From: JANOBJ01 sp031411575
GTDB lineage: Bacteria; Pseudomonadota; Gammaproteobacteria; Burkholderiales; Burkholderiaceae_C
DNA: 16,437 bases
Reading direction: 5' to 3'
Assembly: GCA_031411575.1 (NCBI GenBank)
Contig: JANOBJ010000283.1
Location: forward strand, 1-16,437
Numbering within the stretch: position 1 is the stretch's first letter; each line of letters starts with the position of its first letter. The notes below the pieces were generated by a model. It was not told where the DNA came from. It worked only from the letters and a program-made list of their open reading frames with translations, and made no database searches. The translations under genes were made by a program, and so were the position numbers. This document shows positions 7,077 to 13,131 of the stretch, piece by piece.

Positions 7077-7490
7077 GTGCTGCTGCTCGATACCAGCGTC
7101 TGGATCGACCTGCTCGCCAACCGCATCACCGACTCGGTTCAGTTTGTGCTGGAGCGGCGGGCTTCGGAAGAGCTGGCGCTCACGGAAATGATCTACCTCG
7201 AGGTCCTGCAGGGCATCTCCGACCCAAGGGTGTTTGAGAAATCCCAAAACATCCTGGGTGTCCAGACCATCCTCTTGCCGGCCGATGGGCTGGCGTCATT
7301 TGAGGCCGCCGCGCGCCTGTACGCGCGTTCGCGCAGTCAAGGGCTGACGATTCGCACGGCGGTGGATTGCCTGGTGGGGCAGCTCGCGCTGGAGCACAAC
7401 GCCCTGCTGGTACACAACGACCGCGACTACCTGGCGCTGGCCCGGGTGGAGCCGCGGCTAAGGGTGTTTCCCGCGCCCGCCATCCACTGA
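7077..7490 (+). CDS. vapC: VapC-type PIN-domain toxin ribonuclease
   Basis: This is a Mg-dependent PIN-domain endoribonuclease; known VapC toxins cut initiator tRNA, other tRNAs or 23S rRNA. The target of this one cannot be told from sequence. All PIN acidic residues are present in the 137-residue product: D5 in MLLLDTSVWID, E42 in YLEVLQG, D97 in TAVDCLVG and D115/D117 in HNDRDY. The toxin is therefore expected to be active. It starts with GTG at 7077, three bases after the vapB stop; the weaker start codon may keep toxin below antitoxin. It is convergent with the OmpA-like lipoprotein gene, 14 bases away. Confidence 0.93.
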   Translation: MLLLDTSVWIDLLANRITDSVQFVLERRASEELALTEMIYLEVLQGISDPRVFEKSQNILGVQTILLPADGLASFEAAARLYARSRSQGLTIRTAVDCLVGQLALEHNALLVHNDRDYLALARVEPRLRVFPAPAIH

Positions 7491-7504
7491 ACCACTGGCG
7501 CCAT

Positions 7505-8107
7505 TCAGCGCACGACGATCTCGACCCGGCGGTTGAGGGGCTCGTCTGTGTCGTCACGCGTGGGCACGCCTGGTTCGCGTTCGCCCCGGCTGGCCATCTC
7601 GATGCGTTTGGACGGGAACTGGCTTTGCACCAGCACGTCGTGCACCAGCCGCGCGCGCTGCAGACCGAGCGCGTCGTTGGCCGCTACCGAGCCTACCGTG
7701 TCGGTGTGGCCGGTGACCACGATCTCGGCGCCGCTGCGCTGCGTCGCCTCGGCCACCACCTCGCGCAGCAGCGCCTGCGACGGCGCGGTCAGTCGGGTGC
7801 CGCCAGTGTCAAAGTACAGCGTGAAGCGGCGCGGAGGCGGCGGCACGCCAGCGAGCAAAGGGGCAAACCGGGCATTCACCTCCTGCGCGCTGCTGCGGTC
7901 CAGCGTGGGCGGTGCGGCGGAACCCGCCTTGGCGGTGGCGCGCTGGTAGGGCTCGGTGAGGGTCTGCCGGCCGCCCGCGCCCATAGCCACGACCGACGAC
8001 GGCGAGCCGTCGGCCTGCGGCAGCAGCGTGACCTGGGTGATTCTTGGCGCAGCGCATGCGGCCAGCAAGGCGGCGACCACCAGACTGGGGCCGGCGCGCC
8101 CGTTCAT
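7505..8107 (-). CDS. OmpA-family peptidoglycan-binding lipoprotein
   Basis: This is a predicted outer-membrane lipoprotein that anchors to the cell wall. Residues 1-17 form a signal peptide with lipobox LLAAC (lipidated C18). The +2 residue is Ala, so sorting to the outer membrane is expected. A low-complexity linker covers about 20-90 (ending GVPPPPRR). The OmpA C-terminal domain at about 95-200 shows FTLYFDTGGTRL, VVTGHTDTVGSVAAN with following GLQRARLVHDVL (the Asp and Arg that contact diaminopimelate), and the closing DEPLNRRVEIVVR. Its ATG overlaps the stop of the FecR-domain gene in an ATGA arrangement, so the two are translationally coupled. In other bacteria such FecR/OmpA pairs often sit beside CHASE2 sensor cyclases; none is present here. 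Confidence 0.9.
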   Translation of the reverse strand: MNGRAGPSLVVAALLAACAAPRITQVTLLPQADGSPSSVVAMGAGGRQTLTEPYQRATAKAGSAAPPTLDRSSAQEVNARFAPLLAGVPPPPRRFTLYFDTGGTRLTAPSQALLREVVAEATQRSGAEIVVTGHTDTVGSVAANDALGLQRARLVHDVLVQSQFPSKRIEMASRGEREPGVPTRDDTDEPLNRRVEIVVR

Positions 8108-8610
8108 CGGGCCTCTTCAACCTCGACAATGAAATCGGTGCCGCGCACGCCCATCGTCAGCGTGTCGGTATTGACGCCCACCGACGCCGGGTTGAGCTTG
8201 GCGATCAGGCCGGTGATCATGCGCATCGTGCCCTCCAGCACCGACACCTGAAGCTTGCCTTCGTGGGTGGTGGAGTTGAACGCAAAATCCCGCAGCTGCA
8301 TCTGCGAGCGCGGACCTACCACCAGCGTGGTGCCGTCGCGCAGCACCAGCGTTGCCGAACTGTCCGCGCCCGTCACCACGCGGTCGGCCACCGCCAGCCG
8401 GTCGCCGGGCAGCAGCGAGCGCTCGCCGCGCGCATCGATCACGCGCGCATCGCCCTTGACCAGCTTCATGGTGCCGGCCTTGCTGGTGTCGCTGCCGGCT
8501 GTCTGCGCACAGGCCAAGCCCCCAGCCAGCAGCAGCGGGGCTGCGATGAGCAGGTAGCGGGCGCGGGCGTCTGGATTCACGGTGACCGATGGAGCAACAA
8601 GTTGAAACAT
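8104..8610 (-). CDS. Exported FecR-domain protein
   Basis: The product has a hydrophobic signal segment (about 19-36, YLLIAAPLLLAGGLACA) and then a periplasmic FecR-like domain. This shows VKGDARVIDARGERSLLPGDRLAVADRVVTG, ATLVLRDGTTLVVGP and the typical end TLTMGVRGTDFIVEVEE. It is not a classic anti-sigma FecR: there is no cytoplasmic N-terminal domain and no ECF sigma gene nearby. It belongs to the stand-alone FecR proteins of unknown role that pair with OmpA-like proteins. The ATG at 8610 gives 168 residues. A GTG at 8580 would give a shorter, more typical signal peptide and is a real alternative, because a TAATAT -10-like box overlaps the ATG. The C-terminus overlaps the next gene by four bases. 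Confidence 0.85.
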   Translation of the reverse strand: MFQLVAPSVTVNPDARARYLLIAAPLLLAGGLACAQTAGSDTSKAGTMKLVKGDARVIDARGERSLLPGDRLAVADRVVTGADSSATLVLRDGTTLVVGPRSQMQLRDFAFNSTTHEGKLQVSVLEGTMRMITGLIAKLNPASVGVNTDTLTMGVRGTDFIVEVEEAR

Positions 8611-8653
8611 ATTAGCGCACAACCCTGGCCGGCGACCAGCCGCACGTCACTCG

Positions 8654-8671
8654 GGCCGTGGCGCGACGGCC
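8654..8671 (-). other. Inverted repeat between the ankyrin and FecR-domain genes
   Basis: A 6-bp perfect inverted repeat (8654-8659 with 8666-8671, 6-base loop) lies 21 bases after the ankyrin gene stop on the minus strand. There is no T-run. It may lower read-through into the FecR-OmpA pair or mean nothing, since the region is very GC-rich. Confidence 0.25.
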
Positions 8672-8692
8672 ACAGCCCGGCTGCCACACGCC

Positions 8693-9409
8693 TCAACGGG
8701 CGTTGGCCTTCTCCAGCATCAGCACCATCTCCTTGTACCCGCGAGAACGCGCCAGTTGCAGCGGGGTGTTGCCCTGCCGGTCCGTCAGCTGCAGGTTGGC
8801 GCCGGCCGCAATCAGCGCGCGCAGCGTTTCCTGGTGGCGCGGCCCGCCGTTGCCCAGCACGATCGATTCGATGACGGCGGTCCAGTGCAGGTTGTTCACG
8901 TGGTCCAGCGGTGCGCCGGCTGCGATCAGCTGCTTGACCACCCCATCGTGTCCCAGGTGGGCTGCGGCGATCAGCGCGGTGCCGTCATAGCGGCTGGTGG
9001 TGAGCCTGGCACTGGCGCCCAGCGCGATCAGCGTGCGCAGGGTTTCCTCGTCATCGGCCACCGAGGCGATGGTGATGCCGTCGTAGCGGTCGTTTTCCAA
9101 CAGGTTCAGGTTGGCGCCTGCCTTGGCCAGCGCGCGGATGGCTTCGCGCTGCAGCGCAAAAGCGGCGACGTGGATAGGCGTACGGCCGTATCCATCGCGC
9201 GCGTTAAGGTCGGCCTTGGCCGCGACCAGTTTCTCGATCTGCGCCAGGTCGCCCTTGTGCGCCGCCGCGTGCAGCCCCTTGTACTGGGCCGCCTCGGTGG
9301 CGCTGGGGCCGACCTGTGCGCCGGCCGGAAAGGTGGCGAGCGTGCCCAGCGCGAAGGCTGTGGCCAGGGCCAATCGAACGGCGGCGCGGCGGGTGGGGTG
9401 GTGGTTCAT
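8693..9409 (-). CDS. Exported ankyrin-repeat protein
   Basis: The 238-residue protein has a cleavable-looking signal peptide (basic NHHPTRRAAVR, hydrophobic core to about 28, cleavage near AGA-Q). About six ankyrin repeats fill 43-238, including YKGLHAAAHKGDLAQIEKL, GRTPIHVAAFALQREAIRAL, YDGTALIAAAHLGHDGVVKQL and GNTPLQLARSRGYKEMVLML. Ankyrin repeats bind partner proteins, and no partner can be named from sequence. Periplasmic ankyrin proteins are known in Gram-negatives; Pseudomonas aeruginosa AnkB supports a catalase. The ATG at 9409 has a GGGAG ribosome site eight bases upstream, while the ATG at 9424 has none. It lies 29 bases after the HbpS-like gene and is probably co-transcribed with it. 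Confidence 0.92.
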   Translation of the reverse strand: MNHHPTRRAAVRLALATAFALGTLATFPAGAQVGPSATEAAQYKGLHAAAHKGDLAQIEKLVAAKADLNARDGYGRTPIHVAAFALQREAIRALAKAGANLNLLENDRYDGITIASVADDEETLRTLIALGASARLTTSRYDGTALIAAAHLGHDGVVKQLIAAGAPLDHVNNLHWTAVIESIVLGNGGPRHQETLRALIAAGANLQLTDRQGNTPLQLARSRGYKEMVLMLEKANAR

Positions 9410-9438
9410 GGTGGTAGCTCCCATGCGGGTTGGTTGGG

Positions 9439-9933
9439 TTACTTCAGCTGGTCCTTGACCTTGTCAAGCGCGGCGAGCGCGCATTGCTCGTCCAGATGGC
9501 CGCCCGGTGCGCCGCCCACGCCCACCGCGCCAATCACGTCGTTGCCCACCTTCACCGGCACACCGCCGCCCAGCAGCAGGTAGCCGGGGATGTTCACCAG
9601 ATTGGCCGCTGCGGGGTTCTTCTGCGAAGCCTCCATCATGGCGAGCGTGGTGTTCTTCGCCGATGCCGATGTCCAGGCTTTTTGCTGGCTGGCGCCCAGC
9701 GTGTGCGGGCCGGCATTGTCGGCGCGCTGCACCGCGCGCATAGTGCCGGCGCGGTCCACCACCGTGGCGGTGACGGCGTGGCCATTGGCGCTGCAGGCCG
9801 AAACGGTGGCCGCGGCGAGCTGGTTGGCCAGATCGAGCGACATGTTTTTCTCGGTCCGGACGGCCTGCGCGCTGGCCGCCGCCGCGACGAAAGTCAGGGT
9901 GAGGGCCGCAGCCTTGATGAGGGTGGTTGGCAT
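9439..9933 (-). CDS. Secreted HbpS/GlcG-family (heme-binding domain) protein
   Basis: The 164-residue product has a clear signal peptide (LIKAAALTLTFVAAAASAQA, cleavage near residue 22-24) and a single HbpS/GlcG domain. Typical features are LANQLAAATVSACSANG, AVTATVVDRAGTMRAVQRADNAGPHTLGASQQKAWTSASA, IPGYLLLGGGVPVKVGNDVIGAVGVGGAPGGHLDEQCA. In Streptomyces, HbpS is an extracellular heme- and redox-responsive partner of a sensor kinase. Other family members have unknown roles, so heme binding here is a possibility, not a fact. The ATG at 9933 has an AGGAG site seven bases upstream. It is the first gene after the response regulator on the same strand, with a 102-base gap rich in inverted repeats. 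Confidence 0.9.
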   Translation of the reverse strand: MPTTLIKAAALTLTFVAAAASAQAVRTEKNMSLDLANQLAAATVSACSANGHAVTATVVDRAGTMRAVQRADNAGPHTLGASQQKAWTSASAKNTTLAMMEASQKNPAAANLVNIPGYLLLGGGVPVKVGNDVIGAVGVGGAPGGHLDEQCALAALDKVKDQLK

Positions 9934-9993
9934 GGTGTTCTCCTGGCGTTAACCGGTCAATTCAACCGTGCAGCAACTGTAAGAAACCGTTCC

Positions 9994-10040
9994 GACCGGC
10001 GCCAGTCGTGCGGCTACGCGCGACATTCCGTAGAACTACG
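9994..10040 (-). promoter_or_regulatory. Candidate operator region upstream of the HbpS-like gene
   Basis: Three CTACG/CGTAG half-sites fall within 27 bases: CTACG at 10014-10018, CGTAG at 10029-10033 and CTACG at 10036-10040. The last two form CGTAG-AA-CTACG, overlapping the regulator's stop codon. A near-palindrome GACCGGCGCCAGTC lies at 9994-10007, closer to the gene. No such cluster is seen in the divergent kinase/CDF gap. NarL/FixJ-type regulators often bind such short inverted half-sites, so this is a candidate target of the adjacent regulator. It is inferred only. Confidence 0.4.
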
Positions 10041-10659
10041 CACCCGCCTCGACCAGCCCCGCATAGCTGCGGATCAGTTGCGCCAGAGAATCGGCCTGCA
10101 GCTTGGCGAACAGGTTGGCGCGGTGGCTTTCTACCGTGCGCGGAGACAGGTCGAGTGCGCGGCCAATCTCCTTGTTGGTCAGCCCGGCCACGATCATTCC
10201 CAGCACCTCGCGCTCGCGCTCCGACAGTTGGGCGTAGCGCTCGCGGGCGTGGCGGTCGGCCAGGTTGCGCTGGCGCGATTTGACGTGCTGGCGCACCGCC
10301 TGCTGCAGGGCTTCGAGCAGCTGCTCGTCATCGACGGGTTTTTCCAGGAACTCGGCCGCACCCGCCTTGAACGCGCGCCGGCACATGTCTACTGTGCCGT
10401 GGCCGGTCAGCATCACCACCGGTTGATCGACGCACTGGGCCAGCAGACGCTCCAGCACCGTCAGGCCGCTGATGCCAGGCATCCGCACGTCGAGCACGAT
10501 GGCGCCAATCCCTTGGCGGTCAAACCCGTCGAGGAAGGCCTGCGGCTCGGCCCACGTCTGTACGCGAAGGCCAACCGTTCCGATCAACAGTGCCAGGCTG
10601 CTGCGCACCGCCTCATCGTCGTCAACCAAGTGAATGACCGGTGACAGTGGGGTGTTCAT
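10036..10659 (-). CDS. FixJ/NarL-type response regulator
   Basis: The 207-residue protein is a two-domain transcriptional regulator. The receiver domain (about 7-120) has the acidic pocket DDD (13-15), phosphoacceptor D57 in IVLDVRMPGISG, T85 in MLTGHG and K107 in FLEKPVDD. A LuxR-type helix-turn-helix at about 143-205 contains LSEREREVLGMIVAGLTNKEIGRALDLSPRTVESHRANLFAKL. The receiver type and HTH match FixJ. The ATG at 10659 overlaps the kinase stop in an ATGA arrangement, which supports coupled translation and a cognate pair. An upstream in-frame ATG at 10761 lies inside the kinase gene and was rejected, because family proteins begin just before IHLVDDDEAVR. Confidence 0.95.
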   Translation of the reverse strand: MNTPLSPVIHLVDDDEAVRSSLALLIGTVGLRVQTWAEPQAFLDGFDRQGIGAIVLDVRMPGISGLTVLERLLAQCVDQPVVMLTGHGTVDMCRRAFKAGAAEFLEKPVDDEQLLEALQQAVRQHVKSRQRNLADRHARERYAQLSEREREVLGMIVAGLTNKEIGRALDLSPRTVESHRANLFAKLQADSLAQLIRSYAGLVEAGA

Positions 10660-12128
10660 GGCATGTTCGCCAGCGGCAACGCGAGCCGCAAGGCCGTGCC
10701 GCGCGGCGGTTGGTCCGCCACCGACAGGGTGCCCCCCATGCCGCTGGCAAGGCTCTCGCACAGGCTCAGCCCGAGGCCCAACCCGCCGCTGCGGGTGGTG
10801 AAAAACGGTTCGAAAATACGGGGCATCACCTCCGGCGGAATGCCGGGGCCGGTATCCAGCACGGCCAGCACGCCCATGCCCCGCGCATCGCCGATGCCGG
10901 AGGCGATGTCAATCCGCAAGGCGCGCTCGGGCTCGGGTACCAACTCCAGCGCCTGCAGGGCATTCATGAGCAGGTTGTGGATGATCTGGTCGAGCGCCAC
11001 GGGCTCGGCCAGCACGGTGACGGCCGAAGCGCCACCAGTGACCTGCGGTGTGATGCTGCGGCGCGCCAGCTCGGGCTCCAGCAAATCCAGCGCGGTGGCC
11101 ACGGCATCGCGCAGGGCGATCGGCTCCAGCTGTCCCCCCGGGTCGGGCCGCTCCACCGCATGGCGCAGCCGCGCCACCACGTCGGACGCGCGCCGGGCCT
11201 GCTGCGCGGCCTGCTCCATGGCGTGGCGCGCGGTGTCAATCTCGGGCGGCTCTTCGCGCAGCAGCCGGTCGGCGGCCTGGGTGTTGGCCAGCACCGCGGT
11301 CAGCGGCTGGTTCAGCTCGTGCGCCATGCCGGCCGCCAGTTCGCCCAGGGTGTTGAGCCGCGTCACCTGGCCAAAGCGCACCAGCTCCTCGGCGCGCCGT
11401 CGTGCGGCGCGCTGGCGCTGCTGCGTCTGCAACGCCGCCAGCACGGCGGCCACGGCGATGCCCCAGAGCACGATGCGGCTCCAGGGCAGTTCCTGCCAAC
11501 CCGCCTGGCGGGCCGCCACCACGTCAAACGGCTGACTTTCGGCTGCCAGATGTTTGCTGAAATCAAACCGCCAACCGCCATTTGCGACCTGCCCCGGCTG
11601 CAGGGTGAAGGTCTGCCCCGCGTACGCCAGCACGGCGCGCACCGGGCTTTTGTCGGGCTGCATCGGCCATTCGCCCCACGGCACGGCGCTGCGCAGGTCA
11701 ATGGTGAGGGCATAGCTGGCCGGCGCGGCCGACAGCACCAGGTCGTAGCGGCCCTGTGCCAGGTTCAGGTTGGCCAGCACGGCGCGGCGCGCCAGCCGCG
11801 ACTCCTGCTCGGCGGCCAGCAGGGTATCGCTCGGCCACAGGCCGTCGCGGTCGCGACGCTGCACCGCGATGATCTGCGGGTAGACCGACGTCAGCCGTTG
11901 CTCGGCCTGTCCGCCCGGCCCGGACGGTTGCAGCAAGGCCAGCGTGGCCAGGATGGCATCGTGCTGCACCACCTGCTGGCTCAGCAGCCGGTGCGCGATG
12001 CGGGCGTCGGTCTCGAACGCCTCGCGCAGACGATTCAGCTCGACGCGTGCCAGCACCAGACCGCCCAGCGCTGTGAGCACGGTCCAGGCGACAAGCCAGC
12101 CCCCATGACGGCGCAGTGGTCTCCACAT
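10656..12128 (-). CDS. Membrane sensor histidine kinase
   Basis: This 490-residue kinase should phosphorylate the adjacent regulator. A membrane helix at about 11-27 and a second at about 217-234 flank a periplasmic sensor of about 190 residues with no family I recognise. The HisKA dimerisation domain has H270 in AAGMAHELNQPLTAVLANTQ. The ATPase domain shows the N box HNLLMNALQAL (N385, N389), G1 LDTGPGI, F box FEPFFTTR and G2 GGLGLGLSL. All catalytic boxes are intact. The ELNQPL form of the H box is typical of FixL/DctB-like kinases that work with FixJ or NtrC regulators. The ATG at 12128 directly precedes a basic segment and the first helix. The gene is divergent from the CDF exporter, 70 bases away. 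Confidence 0.94.
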   Translation of the reverse strand: MWRPLRRHGGWLVAWTVLTALGGLVLARVELNRLREAFETDARIAHRLLSQQVVQHDAILATLALLQPSGPGGQAEQRLTSVYPQIIAVQRRDRDGLWPSDTLLAAEQESRLARRAVLANLNLAQGRYDLVLSAAPASYALTIDLRSAVPWGEWPMQPDKSPVRAVLAYAGQTFTLQPGQVANGGWRFDFSKHLAAESQPFDVVAARQAGWQELPWSRIVLWGIAVAAVLAALQTQQRQRAARRRAEELVRFGQVTRLNTLGELAAGMAHELNQPLTAVLANTQAADRLLREEPPEIDTARHAMEQAAQQARRASDVVARLRHAVERPDPGGQLEPIALRDAVATALDLLEPELARRSITPQVTGGASAVTVLAEPVALDQIIHNLLMNALQALELVPEPERALRIDIASGIGDARGMGVLAVLDTGPGIPPEVMPRIFEPFFTTRSGGLGLGLSLCESLASGMGGTLSVADQPPRGTALRLALPLANMP

Positions 12129-12153
12129 GCCGCAATTCTTGCATGCCGGTGCA

Positions 12154-12183
12154 GGCCCGAGGCGCGCGGTTGCGCGCCGGGCC
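12154..12183 (+). promoter_or_regulatory. Strong hairpin just upstream of the CDF exporter start
   Basis: A 7-bp stem (12161-12167 with 12172-12178, loop GGTT) is extended by a 5-bp outer stem (12154-12158 with 12179-12183) across a 2-base bulge. It ends 15 bases before the ATG at 12199 and fills nearly half of the 70-base divergent gap. It could be a DNA operator for either gene or a 5' leader hairpin. There is no T-run. Confidence 0.45.
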
Positions 12184-12198
12184 GTTCACAATGCGCGC

Positions 12199-13131
12199 AT
12201 GACCACTTCGTTTCGAGACCGCATCCTGTCGCCACGGGGCCTGCTCGGCGTCTCGGTGGTGGTCGCCATCATCACCATCACCCTCAAGACGCTGGCCTGG
12301 TATATCACCGATTCGGTCGGTCTGCTGTCCGACGCGATGGAATCATTTGTCAATCTGGCCAGCGCGGTGTTCGGGCTGGTGATGGTGACGATTGCCGCGC
12401 GCCCGGCCGACGACGACCATCCGTTTGGCCACCACAAAGCCGAGTATTTTTCTTCCGGCTTCGAGGGCATTTTGATCATCGCGGCGGCGCTGGGCATCAT
12501 CTGGGCGGCGGGCCATCGCCTGTTTGATCCGCAGCCTCTGCAGCAGGTGGGCTGGGGGCTAGCGCTGTCGGTGGCCAGCTCGGCGCTGAACGGCCTGCTG
12601 GCCTGGGTGATGTTTCGCGCCGCGCGCCAGCACCGCTCCATCGCGCTGGAGGCCGACGCCCGGCATCTGGTCACCGACGTCTGGACCTCGGTGGGCGTGG
12701 TAGTCGGGATTGGCGCTGTCAGCCTCACGGGCTGGCTCTGGCTCGATGCGTTGGTCGCCATCGGCGTGGCACTGAACATCCTGCGCGAGGGCTATCACCT
12801 GATCTGGCGCTCGTCACAGGGCCTGATGGACGAGGCGGTCGAGCCCGAGGTGCTGGCGGAAATCGAGAAGACTTTGGCTGGCTTTGCCCTCCAGCGCGGC
12901 GACACCACCATCATCCGCTTTGACCACCTGAACTCGCGCAAAGCCGGCCAGCGCCGCTTTGTCGACCTGCACATGCACATGCCCGCCGGCTGGACACTCG
13001 GGCGCGCCGCTGCCGTGCGCACCAGCGTTGAGCAGGCGCTGATGAGCGCGGTGCCCGGCCTGCGCGCGAGCATCCAGCTGCTGCCCACCGATGTGGAAGC
13101 GCACTTTGACGACGAGAAGGATCTGATTTGA
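12199..13131 (+). CDS. Cation diffusion facilitator (CDF) metal exporter
   Basis: This predicted inner-membrane transporter exports divalent metal ions in exchange for protons. The 310 residues contain about six membrane helices within 13-205, then a cytoplasmic ferredoxin-like C-terminal domain (about 212-300, with FVDLHMHMPAGWTLG). The metal-site helices read SVGLLSDAMESFVNLASA (D45, E48, N52) and EADARHLVTDVWTSVGV (H156, D160), with HPFGHHKAEYFSSGFEG between them. The second helix has E/N where E. coli FieF has D/D, so the metal (Fe, Mn, Zn, Co) cannot be assigned. The ATG at 12199 is used because the family sequence starts here; there is no Shine-Dalgarno site. Its stop overlaps the dtd start by three bases. 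Confidence 0.92.
   Translation: MTTSFRDRILSPRGLLGVSVVVAIITITLKTLAWYITDSVGLLSDAMESFVNLASAVFGLVMVTIAARPADDDHPFGHHKAEYFSSGFEGILIIAAALGIIWAAGHRLFDPQPLQQVGWGLALSVASSALNGLLAWVMFRAARQHRSIALEADARHLVTDVWTSVGVVVGIGAVSLTGWLWLDALVAIGVALNILREGYHLIWRSSQGLMDEAVEPEVLAEIEKTLAGFALQRGDTTIIRFDHLNSRKAGQRRFVDLHMHMPAGWTLGRAAAVRTSVEQALMSAVPGLRASIQLLPTDVEAHFDDEKDLI

Noticed and set aside
8104..8610. FecR-domain gene as part of a FecI-FecR iron signalling system
   Set aside because: There is no ECF sigma factor, no TonB-dependent receptor and no cytoplasmic anti-sigma domain. Only the periplasmic FecR fold is present.
12127..12198. N-terminal extension of the CDF exporter from 12127
   Set aside because: It would run through the hairpin and overlap the kinase start codon. 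The extra residues are Arg/Ala-rich and not membrane-like, while ATG at 12199 fits the family start.
10641..12527. A 628-codon open frame on the plus strand across the regulator/kinase region
   Set aside because: It is antisense to the sensor kinase, whose motifs are all intact, and its translation is Gly/Gln/Arg/His-rich with no recognisable domain. High GC content commonly opens such shadow frames.
6711..13127. Integrative element or prophage
   Set aside because: No integrase, transposase, phage gene, direct-repeat ends or tRNA gene was found at either side.
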